Shown here: in pieces, positions 1-9,206 of the stretch | Layout: each line of letters opens with the position of its first letter | How positions within the stretch are numbered: position 1 is the first letter of the stretch | Assembly: GCF_007860125.1 (NCBI RefSeq) | Contig: NZ_SJPW01000004.1 | Coordinates: forward strand, 342,372-406,371 | DNA from: Rubripirellula tenax | GTDB lineage: Bacteria > Planctomycetota > Planctomycetia > Pirellulales > Pirellulaceae | DNA: 64,000 bases | Reading direction: 5' to 3' | Notes under the pieces: model-generated | What the model saw: only the letters and a program-made list of their open reading frames with translations | What the model was told of the DNA's origin: nothing | The model's database searches: none | Made by a program: the position numbers and the translations under genes

Positions 1-1
1 C

Positions 2-1174
2 ACCGCAACGACCGGTCAAGATGGATCTTTCAAGATCGAGGGCGGCGGTGAGGGTGCTAAAACGCTGCGATTCATTTCCGAAGGCTACGTATTCGATGAA
101 AAGCGGCGCATTGCACCCACCAACACGATCACCGTTTCGTTGCGAAAGACAAAAAAGAGCGCCGCGAGCATCCGGGAAGAAGGCTATATCGCCAACGGTT
201 GTGAAATCACGAACCCCGAAAAGCCCGAATGGAATATTCGTTTCGAGCACTCACCGTTGAAGGGTGATTTGGCGCCGGACCCCAACTTCACACGCCGCGA
301 TCCGAGTGCCGTCATTTTCGTCAATGACAAGTACTACGTTTGGTATTCGTACAGCCTGACGCACAACACCGACAAGGAAGCGCCTTGGGATTTGAACGAT
401 CTCTATTTCGCGACATCGAGTGACGGAGAGACTTGGGAAGAAAAAGGGCCAGCAGTGATGCGAGGGGCCGAGGGCGAGTTCGACCACCGGTCCGTTTTCA
501 CGACGGAAATTTTCGTCCACGACGGCGTCTATTATCTGGTCTATCAAGCGGCTGCTGATCTGGACGGAGTTTACAATCGCAACTTTGTCGGCATGTCCCA
601 AGCAAGTTCACCAGACGGGCCTTGGACCAAACTAAAGGAGCCTGTGCTTCGACCGACGTACGTGAACACTCCATATTTTGACAACAACGCCGTTCATGAT
701 CCCTGCTTGATTCACTACAACGACAAGTTCTATCTGTACTACAAAGGCGAGTGCAATTGTTTCGATTGCGAGGGTTGCGAACGCTGGTGCAACCCCATTT
801 GCGGATTGAAAAAGCAAGTGAAGTGGGGCGTCGCCATCGCGGACAGTCCGACGGGACCGTTTGTTAAATCGGAATTCAATCCAATCACCAACACGGGTCA
901 CGAAGTGATGGTTTGGAAATACGGGACGGGAGTTGCGATCCTGCAGCACCAAGATGGCCCGGAAGCTAAGACGATTCAGTATGCCGAAGACGGTGTTAAT
1001 TTTGAAATCATGGGCAACGCCATCGACATGCCCGAAGCTGCGGGATTGTTTCGCCCTTCGGATCCCGAAAACACGCCGCATGCCGGCGTGGATTGGGGAC
1101 TCAGCCACGTGCTGAAATGGAACGCGGGGCCAAAGGGGTGGATGTACATTCAAAAGTACAAGAAGATCAAGTGA
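2..1174 (+). CDS. GH117 family glycoside hydrolase, 5'-truncated by the window edge
   Basis: Family GH117 enzymes remove terminal 3,6-anhydro-L-galactose from oligosaccharides of red-algal galactans such as agar. The frame is open to the left edge without a start, so the N-terminus is missing (a TTG near 140 is only an internal Leu). About 45 residues resembling the end of a carboxypeptidase-regulatory-like beta domain come first (GSFKIEG, LRFISEGYVF, NTITVSL). The propeller follows with family motifs: SPLKG, RRDPSAVIFVNDKYYVWYS, LYFATSSDG, FDHRSVFTTEIF, HDPCLIHYNDKFYLYYKGE, GVAIADSPTGPF, TGHEVMVW and PEAAGLFRP. The Asp of RRDPS, the Asp of VHDPC and the His-Glu of TGHEV match the catalytic positions of the family. 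Odd: a six-cysteine insertion directly after YYKGE. It is convergent with the next gene. Family call is firm; substrate (agar versus related galactans) is inference. Confidence 0.87.
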   Translation, partial: TATTGQDGSFKIEGGGEGAKTLRFISEGYVFDEKRRIAPTNTITVSLRKTKKSAASIREEGYIANGCEITNPEKPEWNIRFEHSPLKGDLAPDPNFTRRDPSAVIFVNDKYYVWYSYSLTHNTDKEAPWDLNDLYFATSSDGETWEEKGPAVMRGAEGEFDHRSVFTTEIFVHDGVYYLVYQAAADLDGVYNRNFVGMSQASSPDGPWTKLKEPVLRPTYVNTPYFDNNAVHDPCLIHYNDKFYLYYKGECNCFDCEGCERWCNPICGLKKQVKWGVAIADSPTGPFVKSEFNPITNTGHEVMVWKYGTGVAILQHQDGPEAKTIQYAEDGVNFEIMGNAIDMPEAAGLFRPSDPENTPHAGVDWGLSHVLKWNAGPKGWMYIQKYKKIK

Positions 1175-1223
1175 CGCTTGGGCTGCCGGACTGGCGGGAA
1201 CTTGAGAATCAACCGTCCCATTG

Positions 1224-4200
1224 TCATGGACTGACTACCTGTGTCCATGCAACCGAGTCTCGTTCAACGATCAGATAGCGCCGATCGATGGACAGGTTGG
1301 AAAATCGCTGCTCTTTGCCGGTCGGCCACTTCACGACAACCGTTACGGGTTCGGAAGCGAAACCTAGACCAAAGGCAAGGACGGCTTCATTGCGTCCTTG
1401 GAATCCATCGCCGGTTGAGACTACGGCGATCTGTCTTTTCGATTCCGTGATAACGGTGACATGGGCGCCGATCGCATCACGCTCGCTGGCCGTGCCGACC
1501 AATTGCAACTGAATCCAATGATGGTTTGAATCCGTCTGATTCTCAAGCAACGCGACAGGCTCCTGCAAATCAACGACAAGGAAATCGATTCGTCCATCCG
1601 CATTGTGATCGCAGGTGATCAAGCAGCGTCCAAGATGATTCTTGTTCCAGTATTCGCCGCCGCAGTCCGTGGCCAATTCAAAACGATCACCTCGGTTGAC
1701 CGCGAGTTGCGTCGGCATTTCAAACGCGATCCCTTTGTAAGTGAAATCGTCGATGTATCCGTTGGCAAAGATAACATCGGTCCATCCGTCGTTGTCAAAA
1801 TCGAGGGACTGGACGCCGAATCCCAGCACGTTGGCACTGATTTGATGGAGCCGATACTGTGCGGCCAAATCACGAAACGTGCCATCGGATGTTTGCAGGA
1901 ACAGATTCGCCCACTCGTCCAGAAAGTTGGCGACGACAAGGTCGGGAAAGCCGTTGTGATCGAAGTCTGCTTTGGCGACACCCATACAAGCTTGTGCGGC
2001 ACCTCGCGATCCAAAGGCAACGCCCGCGATGACGGCTAGATCTTGAAATGACGGTTGGTCGTTCGCAGTGCCGGTTTCCGTTTCGTCGAGTTTCCAGAGT
2101 TGGTTGGGTTGAAGGTCGTTCCCTACGAAGATTTCCAGCCCCGTCTGCAGGTCTAAATCGGTGATCACCAATCCGAGCCCTGGACTCGGATTGGTGAGCA
2201 TCGTATCACGAAGCGTCCCGTCGGGATCCGCAATCCAAACGTGATCGTTGGCTGCTCGGAAGTTTGACGGGCCCATGCCTGTGATGGCAAAGCCGTCCTG
2301 ATTTAGCTTCGGTCCAACAAAGATGCCTTGGTCATCGACGTAATTCATTTCCACGATATCGGGCAGTCCATCGGCGGTCACGTCGGCGATCCCAAGTCCA
2401 GTGGTAAAGCGTTTCTCCCACCAACCGATTTGATTACTGATCTCGCGAAATGTGCCATCGCCTTGATTGAGGTAAAGACGATTTCGACCAACGTTTCCGA
2501 CGACGATATCTGGGAATCCGTCTTGGTTGAGGTCACCGAAAGTCAGCCCTTGGGCGTAACCGAGATCGCCGACGCCTGCCAACTTGGTGACGTCTTGGAA
2601 TCGATTCGCGTGTTGCCGATAGAGCACGTTGGGGCGATCCGAATCCTCGCGAGGATCGCTACCACCCTGGCCGAAATAGAAATCGATTCTTCCGTCGAGG
2701 TTGTAGTCGAACGCGATCGCTCCGGCGCCGAACTGTTGAAAGACAAGGATCCCACGAAGGTTGCGTGGATTCGCGTTCAAGTATTCGTGGTCCAAGCCAA
2801 ACGTGTGTGCGACGTCAATAAACCGGGGCTGCGAAAGAGTCTCTGGCGCCATTGTGATCGGCTTTGTTTCGCGACGGGTCGATGCTGATGCAACGCGATC
2901 GGTTTGGACAATAGCGGGATCGGGAAAGTCTTTCGGATTCAAGCCGCACAGACGCCGATCGATCATGGTTGCGTCCGGCATTTGCCCCCATTGATCCAAC
3001 ATCGTACCGGCCCAGGTCAAGAATTGACGGTTGGGTGGTTGGCGAGTCATGTAGATTTGCGTCCACGCGATCGCCTGCTCGCGTTGACCCAGGTTGGCCA
3101 AGTCGGTCGCTAATTCCGCGACCAATTCTTGGACGTTCGGGGCACGATCGTGAATCATATTCGCCGTCACCAAGACGGTATCAAGACGTTCGATTCGTTC
3201 GGAAACTCGTTCGGCCGCCGTGATTTCGTTCAGTCTGGTTAGCGCGTTCTTGAGTCGCAGATGGGCCTGCACAAAGGTGCTGTCCAGCCTGACCGATTCC
3301 AAATACGCACTCACCGCCGCTCGATGATTCTTTGAGTACGTTTCCAAGTCACCAACCGCCATCCAATACGCAGCGATTTGTGCGGCTTCGACGGGGGCTT
3401 GGGCAAGTAGCGATACCGCTTCGTCAAACTGTTGCAACTCCGTCAGTGTCGCGGCGTAATACGCGATGACGTACGGATCGGGAGCGTTCGGTTCGATCAA
3501 GGACTCGAACAATTCGGCTGCCCTATCTAGCTTTTGGGCCGTGTACATCCCGAGTGCTTGACCGAGCCGAAACTTCGGATTTTCGTCGGATTGCTGCGTC
3601 CAAATGTAGGGTGCAGAGAGTGTCAACAGCGAGCGCAGTTCGCTCTCGGTAACGTCGCCGGTGTGAACGAGTGGGGCGAGGGTTTTCGCGGCCTCGTCCC
3701 GCCGACCGACGGTGTTGAGAAGGAATGCGAGACGATGCCTTAACGCCGGATTATCGCCGTTTCGTTGAAGCAGAGTTTGGTAGCGGGGAATCGCGGATGG
3801 GTAATCGCCGAGCTGAGTCATCCAATCCGCGCACAGCCCCCACGCCGCGACACCGAATAGCGGGTCGTCGATCGGTACATCATGCAATCGTTCGATAGCG
3901 GACTTCAAGTCGCCCGCGACAGCATCGATCTGGGACAAGCCAATGACGGCGCGCCGATCATCGGGATCACGGACGAGAATGTCACGAAGGAATTTGCGAG
4001 CCGACTCGATTTCATTCGCTCGGATGGCCCGTTCGGCCCGCGCGAGAAGCTCGTCGATGGAAGGCGGCTGCGAATCATCGCCGTTTGCGGCGATTGATTG
4101 TTTGAAACTGGGCTGATCGAAACTGGGCTCATCGGCGCTAGATTGGGCTCTCGGTTGGGTACTCGGTTCACTCGGCCCGCATCCTGAGACGAACGCAAAG

Positions 4201-4238
4201 CACAACGTTATTGCCACCCCGATTGTTCGCGGACTCAT
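1224..4238 (-). CDS. TPR / FG-GAP (VCBS) / ASPIC-UnbV lipoprotein, second of a tandem pair
   Basis: Large surface or periplasmic lipoprotein (1004 aa). The start is set at the ATG that overlaps the upstream gene's stop as ATGA; it gives a short signal peptide with lipobox VSGC (Cys20). Residues ~50-440 are helical TPR-like repeats (ALRHRLAFLLNTVGRRDEA, PYVIAYYAATLTEL). From ~505 a seven-bladed propeller carries calcium-loop motifs: FDYNLDGRIDF, GDLNQDGFPDIV, ADVTADGLPDIV, ADFDHNGFPDLV, LDFDNDGWTDVIF, CDHNADGRIDFLV. The C-terminus is an ASPIC/UnbV domain (GAHVTV, STGDGFQ, AFGLG, VKWPTGKEQRFSNL). This architecture (CRTAC1-like) is abundant in Planctomycetota; function is not established, possibly polysaccharide or protein binding. 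It is probably co-translated with the paralogue upstream. Confidence 0.88.
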   Translation of the reverse strand: MSPRTIGVAITLCFAFVSGCGPSEPSTQPRAQSSADEPSFDQPSFKQSIAANGDDSQPPSIDELLARAERAIRANEIESARKFLRDILVRDPDDRRAVIGLSQIDAVAGDLKSAIERLHDVPIDDPLFGVAAWGLCADWMTQLGDYPSAIPRYQTLLQRNGDNPALRHRLAFLLNTVGRRDEAAKTLAPLVHTGDVTESELRSLLTLSAPYIWTQQSDENPKFRLGQALGMYTAQKLDRAAELFESLIEPNAPDPYVIAYYAATLTELQQFDEAVSLLAQAPVEAAQIAAYWMAVGDLETYSKNHRAAVSAYLESVRLDSTFVQAHLRLKNALTRLNEITAAERVSERIERLDTVLVTANMIHDRAPNVQELVAELATDLANLGQREQAIAWTQIYMTRQPPNRQFLTWAGTMLDQWGQMPDATMIDRRLCGLNPKDFPDPAIVQTDRVASASTRRETKPITMAPETLSQPRFIDVAHTFGLDHEYLNANPRNLRGILVFQQFGAGAIAFDYNLDGRIDFYFGQGGSDPREDSDRPNVLYRQHANRFQDVTKLAGVGDLGYAQGLTFGDLNQDGFPDIVVGNVGRNRLYLNQGDGTFREISNQIGWWEKRFTTGLGIADVTADGLPDIVEMNYVDDQGIFVGPKLNQDGFAITGMGPSNFRAANDHVWIADPDGTLRDTMLTNPSPGLGLVITDLDLQTGLEIFVGNDLQPNQLWKLDETETGTANDQPSFQDLAVIAGVAFGSRGAAQACMGVAKADFDHNGFPDLVVANFLDEWANLFLQTSDGTFRDLAAQYRLHQISANVLGFGVQSLDFDNDGWTDVIFANGYIDDFTYKGIAFEMPTQLAVNRGDRFELATDCGGEYWNKNHLGRCLITCDHNADGRIDFLVVDLQEPVALLENQTDSNHHWIQLQLVGTASERDAIGAHVTVITESKRQIAVVSTGDGFQGRNEAVLAFGLGFASEPVTVVVKWPTGKEQRFSNLSIDRRYLIVERDSVAWTQVVSP

Positions 4239-7200
4239 GGTTTCGCCAGCTTGAGATCGTTCTTCAGCTCGAACGGCGAATCGCCTTGGACGATCAGCCA
4301 ATCGGCGTCAATGGAAAGCGAAGTATGAGTCTGTGTCGAACCATCCGGCCACAGCACGGTTGCCGTTACTTTCGCGTCGCGGGGACCTAAGCCAAATCGG
4401 ATCACACGCTCGTCGCTGCACATGTAGCCGTCGCCCGAGGTCAAGAATGCGGTTTGCGTGTTCTCGTCAGTGGAAATCTTCACGACGGTTCCGACGGCAT
4501 CTCGACTCACATTCCGTCCACTCAATCGGATCGCTAAATGGTGGTGATCGGTTACTGTGTGATTGACTAGCAAGGCGACGGGTTCGGTTTGGTGCGTGAC
4601 CACAACATCGCAGCGGTCATCACCATTGGCATCGATCGTCCAAAGGGCCCGTCCGGCGTGGGGATTCGAAAAATACTCGCCGCTGACCTTGTTATCGACC
4701 CTAACGTACCGATCCGCTGCGCCACGCTGGAATATTTGCAGGGGCATCGCAAACGGGGCCGAGTCTTTCAAAGCCGCATCGCTGAGGCTGCTCGGTTTTT
4801 CGGCCGCATAGTTGTCGACGTGACCGTTGCAGACGATCAGCTCGTTGGTTCCGTTGAGATCAAAATCAACGGCCGAGGTACCCCACCCGACCATCGCCAT
4901 GGTGGGTTGCGCAAGCCCCACGGAATTCGTCTGATCCTGCCACAACCCACTGCCCCGTTGTCGATAAAACGTGTTGTATTCAGACAAGAAATTGGTCACG
5001 TACAGGTCGGCTTTTCCATCGCCGGTTAAGTCAGCTGCAGCGATTCCCATCGATCCCTGCGCCAACGAGCGATCATTGCGTGCGAGGCCCCGGACCATCG
5101 CAGATTCGTGCAAGCAAAATCCGGTCTCGTCTTTCGATGGGCTGAAATAGTGATTGTCCGTTTGATCGTTGGTGACGTAAACGTCAACGCCCGGTTGATC
5201 GTCAAACGAGCCGGTCACGATCCCAAGCCCTCGCCCAGGAACACTCGCGATCGCTCCCCATTGGATGGTCTTGTCAACAAATCCTCCTGACGCAGCACCC
5301 TTCATGAACGAGTCTTGTTCGGCCGAATAAGTCGTTGGTGCGCATGACTGCGTGCCGTTGACATCATCGGCGCACACTCGGCTCAACACGTCGGGGCCGC
5401 CGCAATAGTGAACCACGATCGCGTCGTTGATGCCGTCGCCATCGACATCCGCAATCGCGCCGCTGGTCGACCACTTTGATTCCGTCTCGGGCAGCCACGT
5501 TCGGCTCGCGTCGCGAAAACTGCCGTCACCGTTGTTGATGAAGAGCTGATCTGGTCCGAAATTCAGTACGAGCAAATCGGGAAAACCATCCTCGTTGACA
5601 TCGCCCACCGCGGCACCCTGGCCGAACTCTGTGCTGTCGGACGAAGACGACTGTGTGACGTTGGTGAAAACGCCGTCCAGATTCCGCATCAACGCGTTGC
5701 TTTGCGAATCGCTTTGATGCGGGGTGCCGCCCGCGCTGGTCAAGTACAAGTCGCTGTTGCCGTCCAGATCAAAGTCGATGGTGCCACCACCACAGCCCGT
5801 CGTGTAATGGATCATCGTGTGAGACACACCGGGATCCGCAGCGCTTTTGCCAAAGAAATTCAATCCTCGCTGCTTAGCTTCGTTGGCGAATTCCAAATCG
5901 CTCGCGGACGCATCTTCGTTGCCGAAGTCGAGTGATATCGCCGAACCGTTGCCATCGTCGCCGGATGACAAAGGCAATCCACTCAAGTCCAACTGGTGAT
6001 ACGGTTCGGCAAGCTGCCAGGGCGTGTCTTTGTTAAGCGACGTTACAATTTTGGCTCGTATCGCCTTGGCAGTGCCGTCGTTTTCTTTCACCATGGTTGT
6101 CGCTACCGCAGCCCATGCCTCGGCTTCCCAGAATCGCCCGAGTCTGTGCAATGATTCGGCGACGGATGCCGCGTCGGCAGATGACTGCTGCCCCGTCCGA
6201 GTGAATCTCGCCACAGCATTGGAAAGTTCACTCAGCCGAGAAAGACGAGACTCAACCGATGCGATCACTTCCGGTGGAATGACTCCATCGTCCCATTTGA
6301 GTTGTCGTAGCAAAATGGTGAGTTTTGAAAACGCCTCGACGTCTAAGTCGCCAAGACGAGCTGCTTCCCAGTACGCTCTGGCTGCGGCTTGTTCGCGGTG
6401 GGCCTCGCGTGCCCAGTCACCAAGCGCGATCCAATAGCTTGGGAACCGCTGGATTTCTTTGCTCTGCGATTCTGACCACTTTTGGAATTCATCGAAGCGC
6501 CGCGCCGCCGCCAGCGATCGTCCGAGTAACGCTTGCGCAGGAAAGTAGTCCTGGTGAGAGGTGACGATGTCTTTCAGTAACTCGATGGCGGCGTCGAAGT
6601 TACCTGCATCGAAAGATTCTTTCGCCTTGCCAATCAGCGGGCGTCGATCGCTGGGATTACGGACGACCATCGCATCAAGAGGCTCTGTTGAGAGAGTGCG
6701 TCGGTGATCACGCACGAGTGCGAGCAGAAGTTCTACATCGAACTTTCGTTTGCGAATCAAAAAGAGCCCGTGCGGAACTGCGTCCAATGGCTGCTCAATC
6801 CCGACGTAAAAGTCGAACAGCCAGCGACGCGATTCAAGATGGTCCGGCTGTATCGTAAGCGAATCTTCTAGCAGCTTCATTGCGTCATGAAGCTGGCCCA
6901 CAGAGATTCTAGCCGACACCGCTTCTAGCACCTGCGGTTCGTCAGAATACGACTCCGCACGGCAAGCTTCTTCCAATAGGCCTATCGCGATGGCGGGCTG
7001 GCCGACCCGGCGGGCCACCTCGGCCACTTCTCGAACGACGCCTGGTTCCCGATGGTGACGTGCCAGGACGCTGTCGGAATACTGAAAAGCTAGGGGCCAC
7101 TGTCCCGCGTTGACGGCCGCTCTCATCGCCGCGAGCGAGTCCATCGATCGTGAAGACGGCGCGGCCGTTTCGGTCGAACACCCTAACAACCCGGAAAGGG

Positions 7201-7294
7201 CACATGTGAAAATCCAAGCCAAGAGCAAACAACGAAACCCTCCAACCGAAGCGTGCCGGTTGGAGGGCAATGTCGTTTCTGGTTTCTTGCTCAT
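4235..7294 (-). CDS. TPR / FG-GAP (VCBS) / ASPIC-UnbV lipoprotein, first of a tandem pair
   Basis: Paralogue of the downstream gene (1019 aa) with the same order of parts: lipoprotein signal with lipobox LLGC (Cys39, after a rather long N-region), TPR-like helices to ~420, then FG-GAP repeats from ~500 (FDFDLDGNSDLYL, GDVNEDGFPDLLVLNFG, ADVDGDGINDAIV, ADLTGDGKADLYVTNF, VDFDLNGTNELIV) and a C-terminal ASPIC/UnbV domain (GTVVKI, TSGDGYM, RFGLG, VLWPDGSTQTHTSL). Its TGA overlaps the next ATG by one base pair step (ATGA), so the two are translationally coupled. The two proteins share architecture but the residues between motifs differ widely, so the duplication is old. Cellular role unknown; likely anchored in the outer or cytoplasmic membrane by lipid. 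Confidence 0.88.
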   Translation of the reverse strand: MSKKPETTLPSNRHASVGGFRCLLLAWIFTCALSGLLGCSTETAAPSSRSMDSLAAMRAAVNAGQWPLAFQYSDSVLARHHREPGVVREVAEVARRVGQPAIAIGLLEEACRAESYSDEPQVLEAVSARISVGQLHDAMKLLEDSLTIQPDHLESRRWLFDFYVGIEQPLDAVPHGLFLIRKRKFDVELLLALVRDHRRTLSTEPLDAMVVRNPSDRRPLIGKAKESFDAGNFDAAIELLKDIVTSHQDYFPAQALLGRSLAAARRFDEFQKWSESQSKEIQRFPSYWIALGDWAREAHREQAAARAYWEAARLGDLDVEAFSKLTILLRQLKWDDGVIPPEVIASVESRLSRLSELSNAVARFTRTGQQSSADAASVAESLHRLGRFWEAEAWAAVATTMVKENDGTAKAIRAKIVTSLNKDTPWQLAEPYHQLDLSGLPLSSGDDGNGSAISLDFGNEDASASDLEFANEAKQRGLNFFGKSAADPGVSHTMIHYTTGCGGGTIDFDLDGNSDLYLTSAGGTPHQSDSQSNALMRNLDGVFTNVTQSSSSDSTEFGQGAAVGDVNEDGFPDLLVLNFGPDQLFINNGDGSFRDASRTWLPETESKWSTSGAIADVDGDGINDAIVVHYCGGPDVLSRVCADDVNGTQSCAPTTYSAEQDSFMKGAASGGFVDKTIQWGAIASVPGRGLGIVTGSFDDQPGVDVYVTNDQTDNHYFSPSKDETGFCLHESAMVRGLARNDRSLAQGSMGIAAADLTGDGKADLYVTNFLSEYNTFYRQRGSGLWQDQTNSVGLAQPTMAMVGWGTSAVDFDLNGTNELIVCNGHVDNYAAEKPSSLSDAALKDSAPFAMPLQIFQRGAADRYVRVDNKVSGEYFSNPHAGRALWTIDANGDDRCDVVVTHQTEPVALLVNHTVTDHHHLAIRLSGRNVSRDAVGTVVKISTDENTQTAFLTSGDGYMCSDERVIRFGLGPRDAKVTATVLWPDGSTQTHTSLSIDADWLIVQGDSPFELKNDLKLAKP

Positions 7295-7346
7295 AACGCC
7301 GCGTAGCAGTCAGAGTGAGGAAGGACCGGGCCCACGGTCAAGCAAG

Positions 7347-7370
7347 AATTCGCCGCAAAAGCCGCGAATT
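7347..7370 (-). terminator. weak hairpin at the end of the small lipoprotein gene
   Basis: AATTCGC and GCGAATT pair across about ten bases, overlapping the TAA of the lipoprotein gene. There is no clear T-run after it on the minus strand, so it may be only an attenuating or 3'-protecting stem between the small lipoprotein gene and the large lipoprotein pair. Confidence 0.25.
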
Positions 7371-7548
7371 ACTTCGCTTTCGCGGCCTCAGCCGGCACGG
7401 CAAACGCTGCAGCTTCTTTCGCCCGCATCGCGTTGTATTCCGCGATCTTATCAGGCGATTCGTCGGCCACGTTGGTGGCTTGGGGGCCACCGCACCCCAT
7501 CGAAAGGAGACATGCGGAAACGAGAATGGTACTCACGAAAAACTTCAT
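7369..7548 (-). CDS. small lipoprotein, 59 aa, unknown
   Basis: A tiny lipoprotein. The chosen ATG gives a classical signal peptide (MKFFVSTILVSACLLSMGC) with the lipobox Cys at 19; the longer frame upstream would bury the signal in 26 extra residues. The mature part is about 40 residues, starting GGPQ and followed by an acidic stretch and an Ala/Glu/Lys-rich helix (KIAEYNAMRAKEAAAF). Small Gly-Gly lipoproteins of this type are common and uncharacterised in planctomycetes. It lies upstream of the tandem TPR/FG-GAP lipoproteins on the same strand, 74 bases away, and is divergent from the DUF1559 gene. Confidence 0.7.
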   Translation of the reverse strand: MKFFVSTILVSACLLSMGCGGPQATNVADESPDKIAEYNAMRAKEAAAFAVPAEAAKAK

Positions 7549-7755
7549 ACTGGTCACTTTGAGGAATGGCTGAATGGGCGTGAACAAACAATTGTCCCGA
7601 TACTTTGGTCGCGGCTCAAGATTCAATTTTGGAAAGAAAACCAGAATCTTTGCGGAATCGGCACACTCAGTTAGACTCGGGTTCTATAACAATTCTCCAA
7701 GCCTAGTGGAAAAATCACAAATTGTGAAAAATTGCGATCCAAAAAAGCGTCCGCG

Positions 7756-7790
7756 GACTGTATAAATTGTTAACAGTCTACATCTGACTG
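7756..7790. promoter_or_regulatory. possible operator/promoter element upstream of the DUF1559 gene
   Basis: GACTGT at 7756 and its inverted copy ACAGTC at 7773 flank the AT-rich core TATAAATTGTTA; a third copy of GACTGT lies at 7785. TATAAA inside the core could be a -10 box for the plus-strand gene starting 44 bases further on, but I see no well-spaced -35. The surrounding 285-base divergent gap (7549-7833) is AT-rich and otherwise empty. Confidence 0.3.
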
Positions 7791-7833
7791 TCGGTTTTCT
7801 GAATTTCTTTCATCCTTGAAAAGGTAACTTTCA

Positions 7834-9090
7834 ATGGAACGATCTCGTCGCGCAGGCTTCACCTTGGTGGAGCTTCTAGTGGTTATCGCCATCATTGGCG
7901 TGTTGGTCGGTCTGCTGCTTCCAGCGGTTCAAGCTGCTCGCGAAGCCGCTCGCCGCATGAGCTGCAGCAACAACTTTAAGCAAATCGGGCTTGGGTTACA
8001 CAACTACCACTCAGCCTACAAGCAGCTGCCCATCCACGGTGGTGGGACGAATGCTCGCGTCCCTGCCGGTTGGTGGAATGCGAGTGCAACGGGGAACCGT
8101 TGGCGTTTGAGCATGTTAGTAGGCGTCACTCCCTTCGTCGAACAGCAAGCGGTTTGGGAAGTCATTTCCAATCCTTACGAAAACCCGAACGATGCCGACA
8201 CGGTGATCACCGATCCCGGCGATTCCACAACACTGCCCCTCGGCAACGTTGACTTCTTTGCTTTCGGACCGACGCCGGACACCATCGAATATCGGCCTTG
8301 GGCGACTGATATCCCGACGCTTCGCTGCCCCAGCGATCCCGGTCGCGGACTTCCTTCACTGGGCCGTACCAACTACGCCGCTTGTGTTGGTGACCAAATC
8401 GAGGACATGGAATACGGCAACCGCGTCGGCAACCGGTCCAGAGTTGGGACCGGAACGGGTGTAGTTTGGGATGGCAACGGTGCTGAAACACGCGCAGGTG
8501 CCCGTGGCGTGTTCCGAATGTGCGAGACCACCAAATTCCGCGACGTCCTTGATGGCCTTTCAAACACGATCATGGCTTGCGAAATCGCAACCGACCTGGG
8601 TGATGGCGACACGCGTACCATTCCGCAACCCATTGCGGGGGCAAGCACGCAGGCGACTGGGATCATCGATAACCCAGCCATCTGCCAGCAGAACTCCACC
8701 ATCGATCCGTTGCGTCCTCAGTTCTGGTTGGTCAACCCGGGCAGCACCACCTCAGGACGTGGCTACCGCTGGGCAGAAGCACTTCCCGGTTACACCCAAG
8801 CGAACACGATTCACCCGCCGAATAGCCCGCTTTGCATGTGGGCATCTTCGGGCAACAGCGGTGTTGTTCCACCATCAAGTCGTCACCAAGGTGGCGCGCA
8901 CGTGCTGATGTCGGACGGTGCAGTCAAATTCATCACTGACTCGATCGAAGCCGGCGCCAAAAATCACCCTGCTGTTTGGCTCGGCGGAACCGCAGCGCTT
9001 GGCAATCAGCCTGGTGCAGCAAGCCCTTACGGCTTATGGGGTGCGTTGGGCACACGAGCTTCAAAGGAAGTGATTGAAGAAGAACTATAA
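7834..9090 (+). CDS. DUF1559 protein with prepilin-type N-terminus
   Basis: Planctomycete DUF1559 (SBP_bac_10-like) family protein, 418 aa. A type IV prepilin-like leader is cut after Gly8 ([18 protein letters not shown], Phe9 as +1, Glu at +5), followed by the hydrophobic helix and the family continuation [31 protein letters not shown]. The C-terminus carries the diagnostic H-x9-DG motif ([17 protein letters not shown]). These proteins resemble pseudopilins with a large extracellular domain; planctomycete genomes hold dozens, and their role is unknown though a type II secretion/pilus-like machinery is the natural partner (a secretin is encoded at the other end of this window). A stem-loop terminator follows directly, so the gene is monocistronic. 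Confidence 0.95.
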   Translation: [418 protein letters not shown]

Positions 9091-9118
9091 GCGTTGCTTA
9101 ACAGTTTCATCGGACACG

Positions 9119-9153
9119 AACCCTGGATTCCGAATCGGAGTCCAGGGTTTTTT
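9119..9153 (+). terminator. rho-independent terminator of the DUF1559 gene
   Basis: A 14-bp stem (AACCCTGGATTCCG with CGGAGTCCAGGGTT, one T-G wobble) closes an AAT loop and is followed by six T residues, 29 bases after the DUF1559 stop. Textbook intrinsic terminator on the plus strand only. Confidence 0.9.
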
Positions 9154-9206
9154 ACGCGCCAACGGAATCGCATTTCACAGGTCGCTTGCGTTATAGCCGT
9201 GATCTG

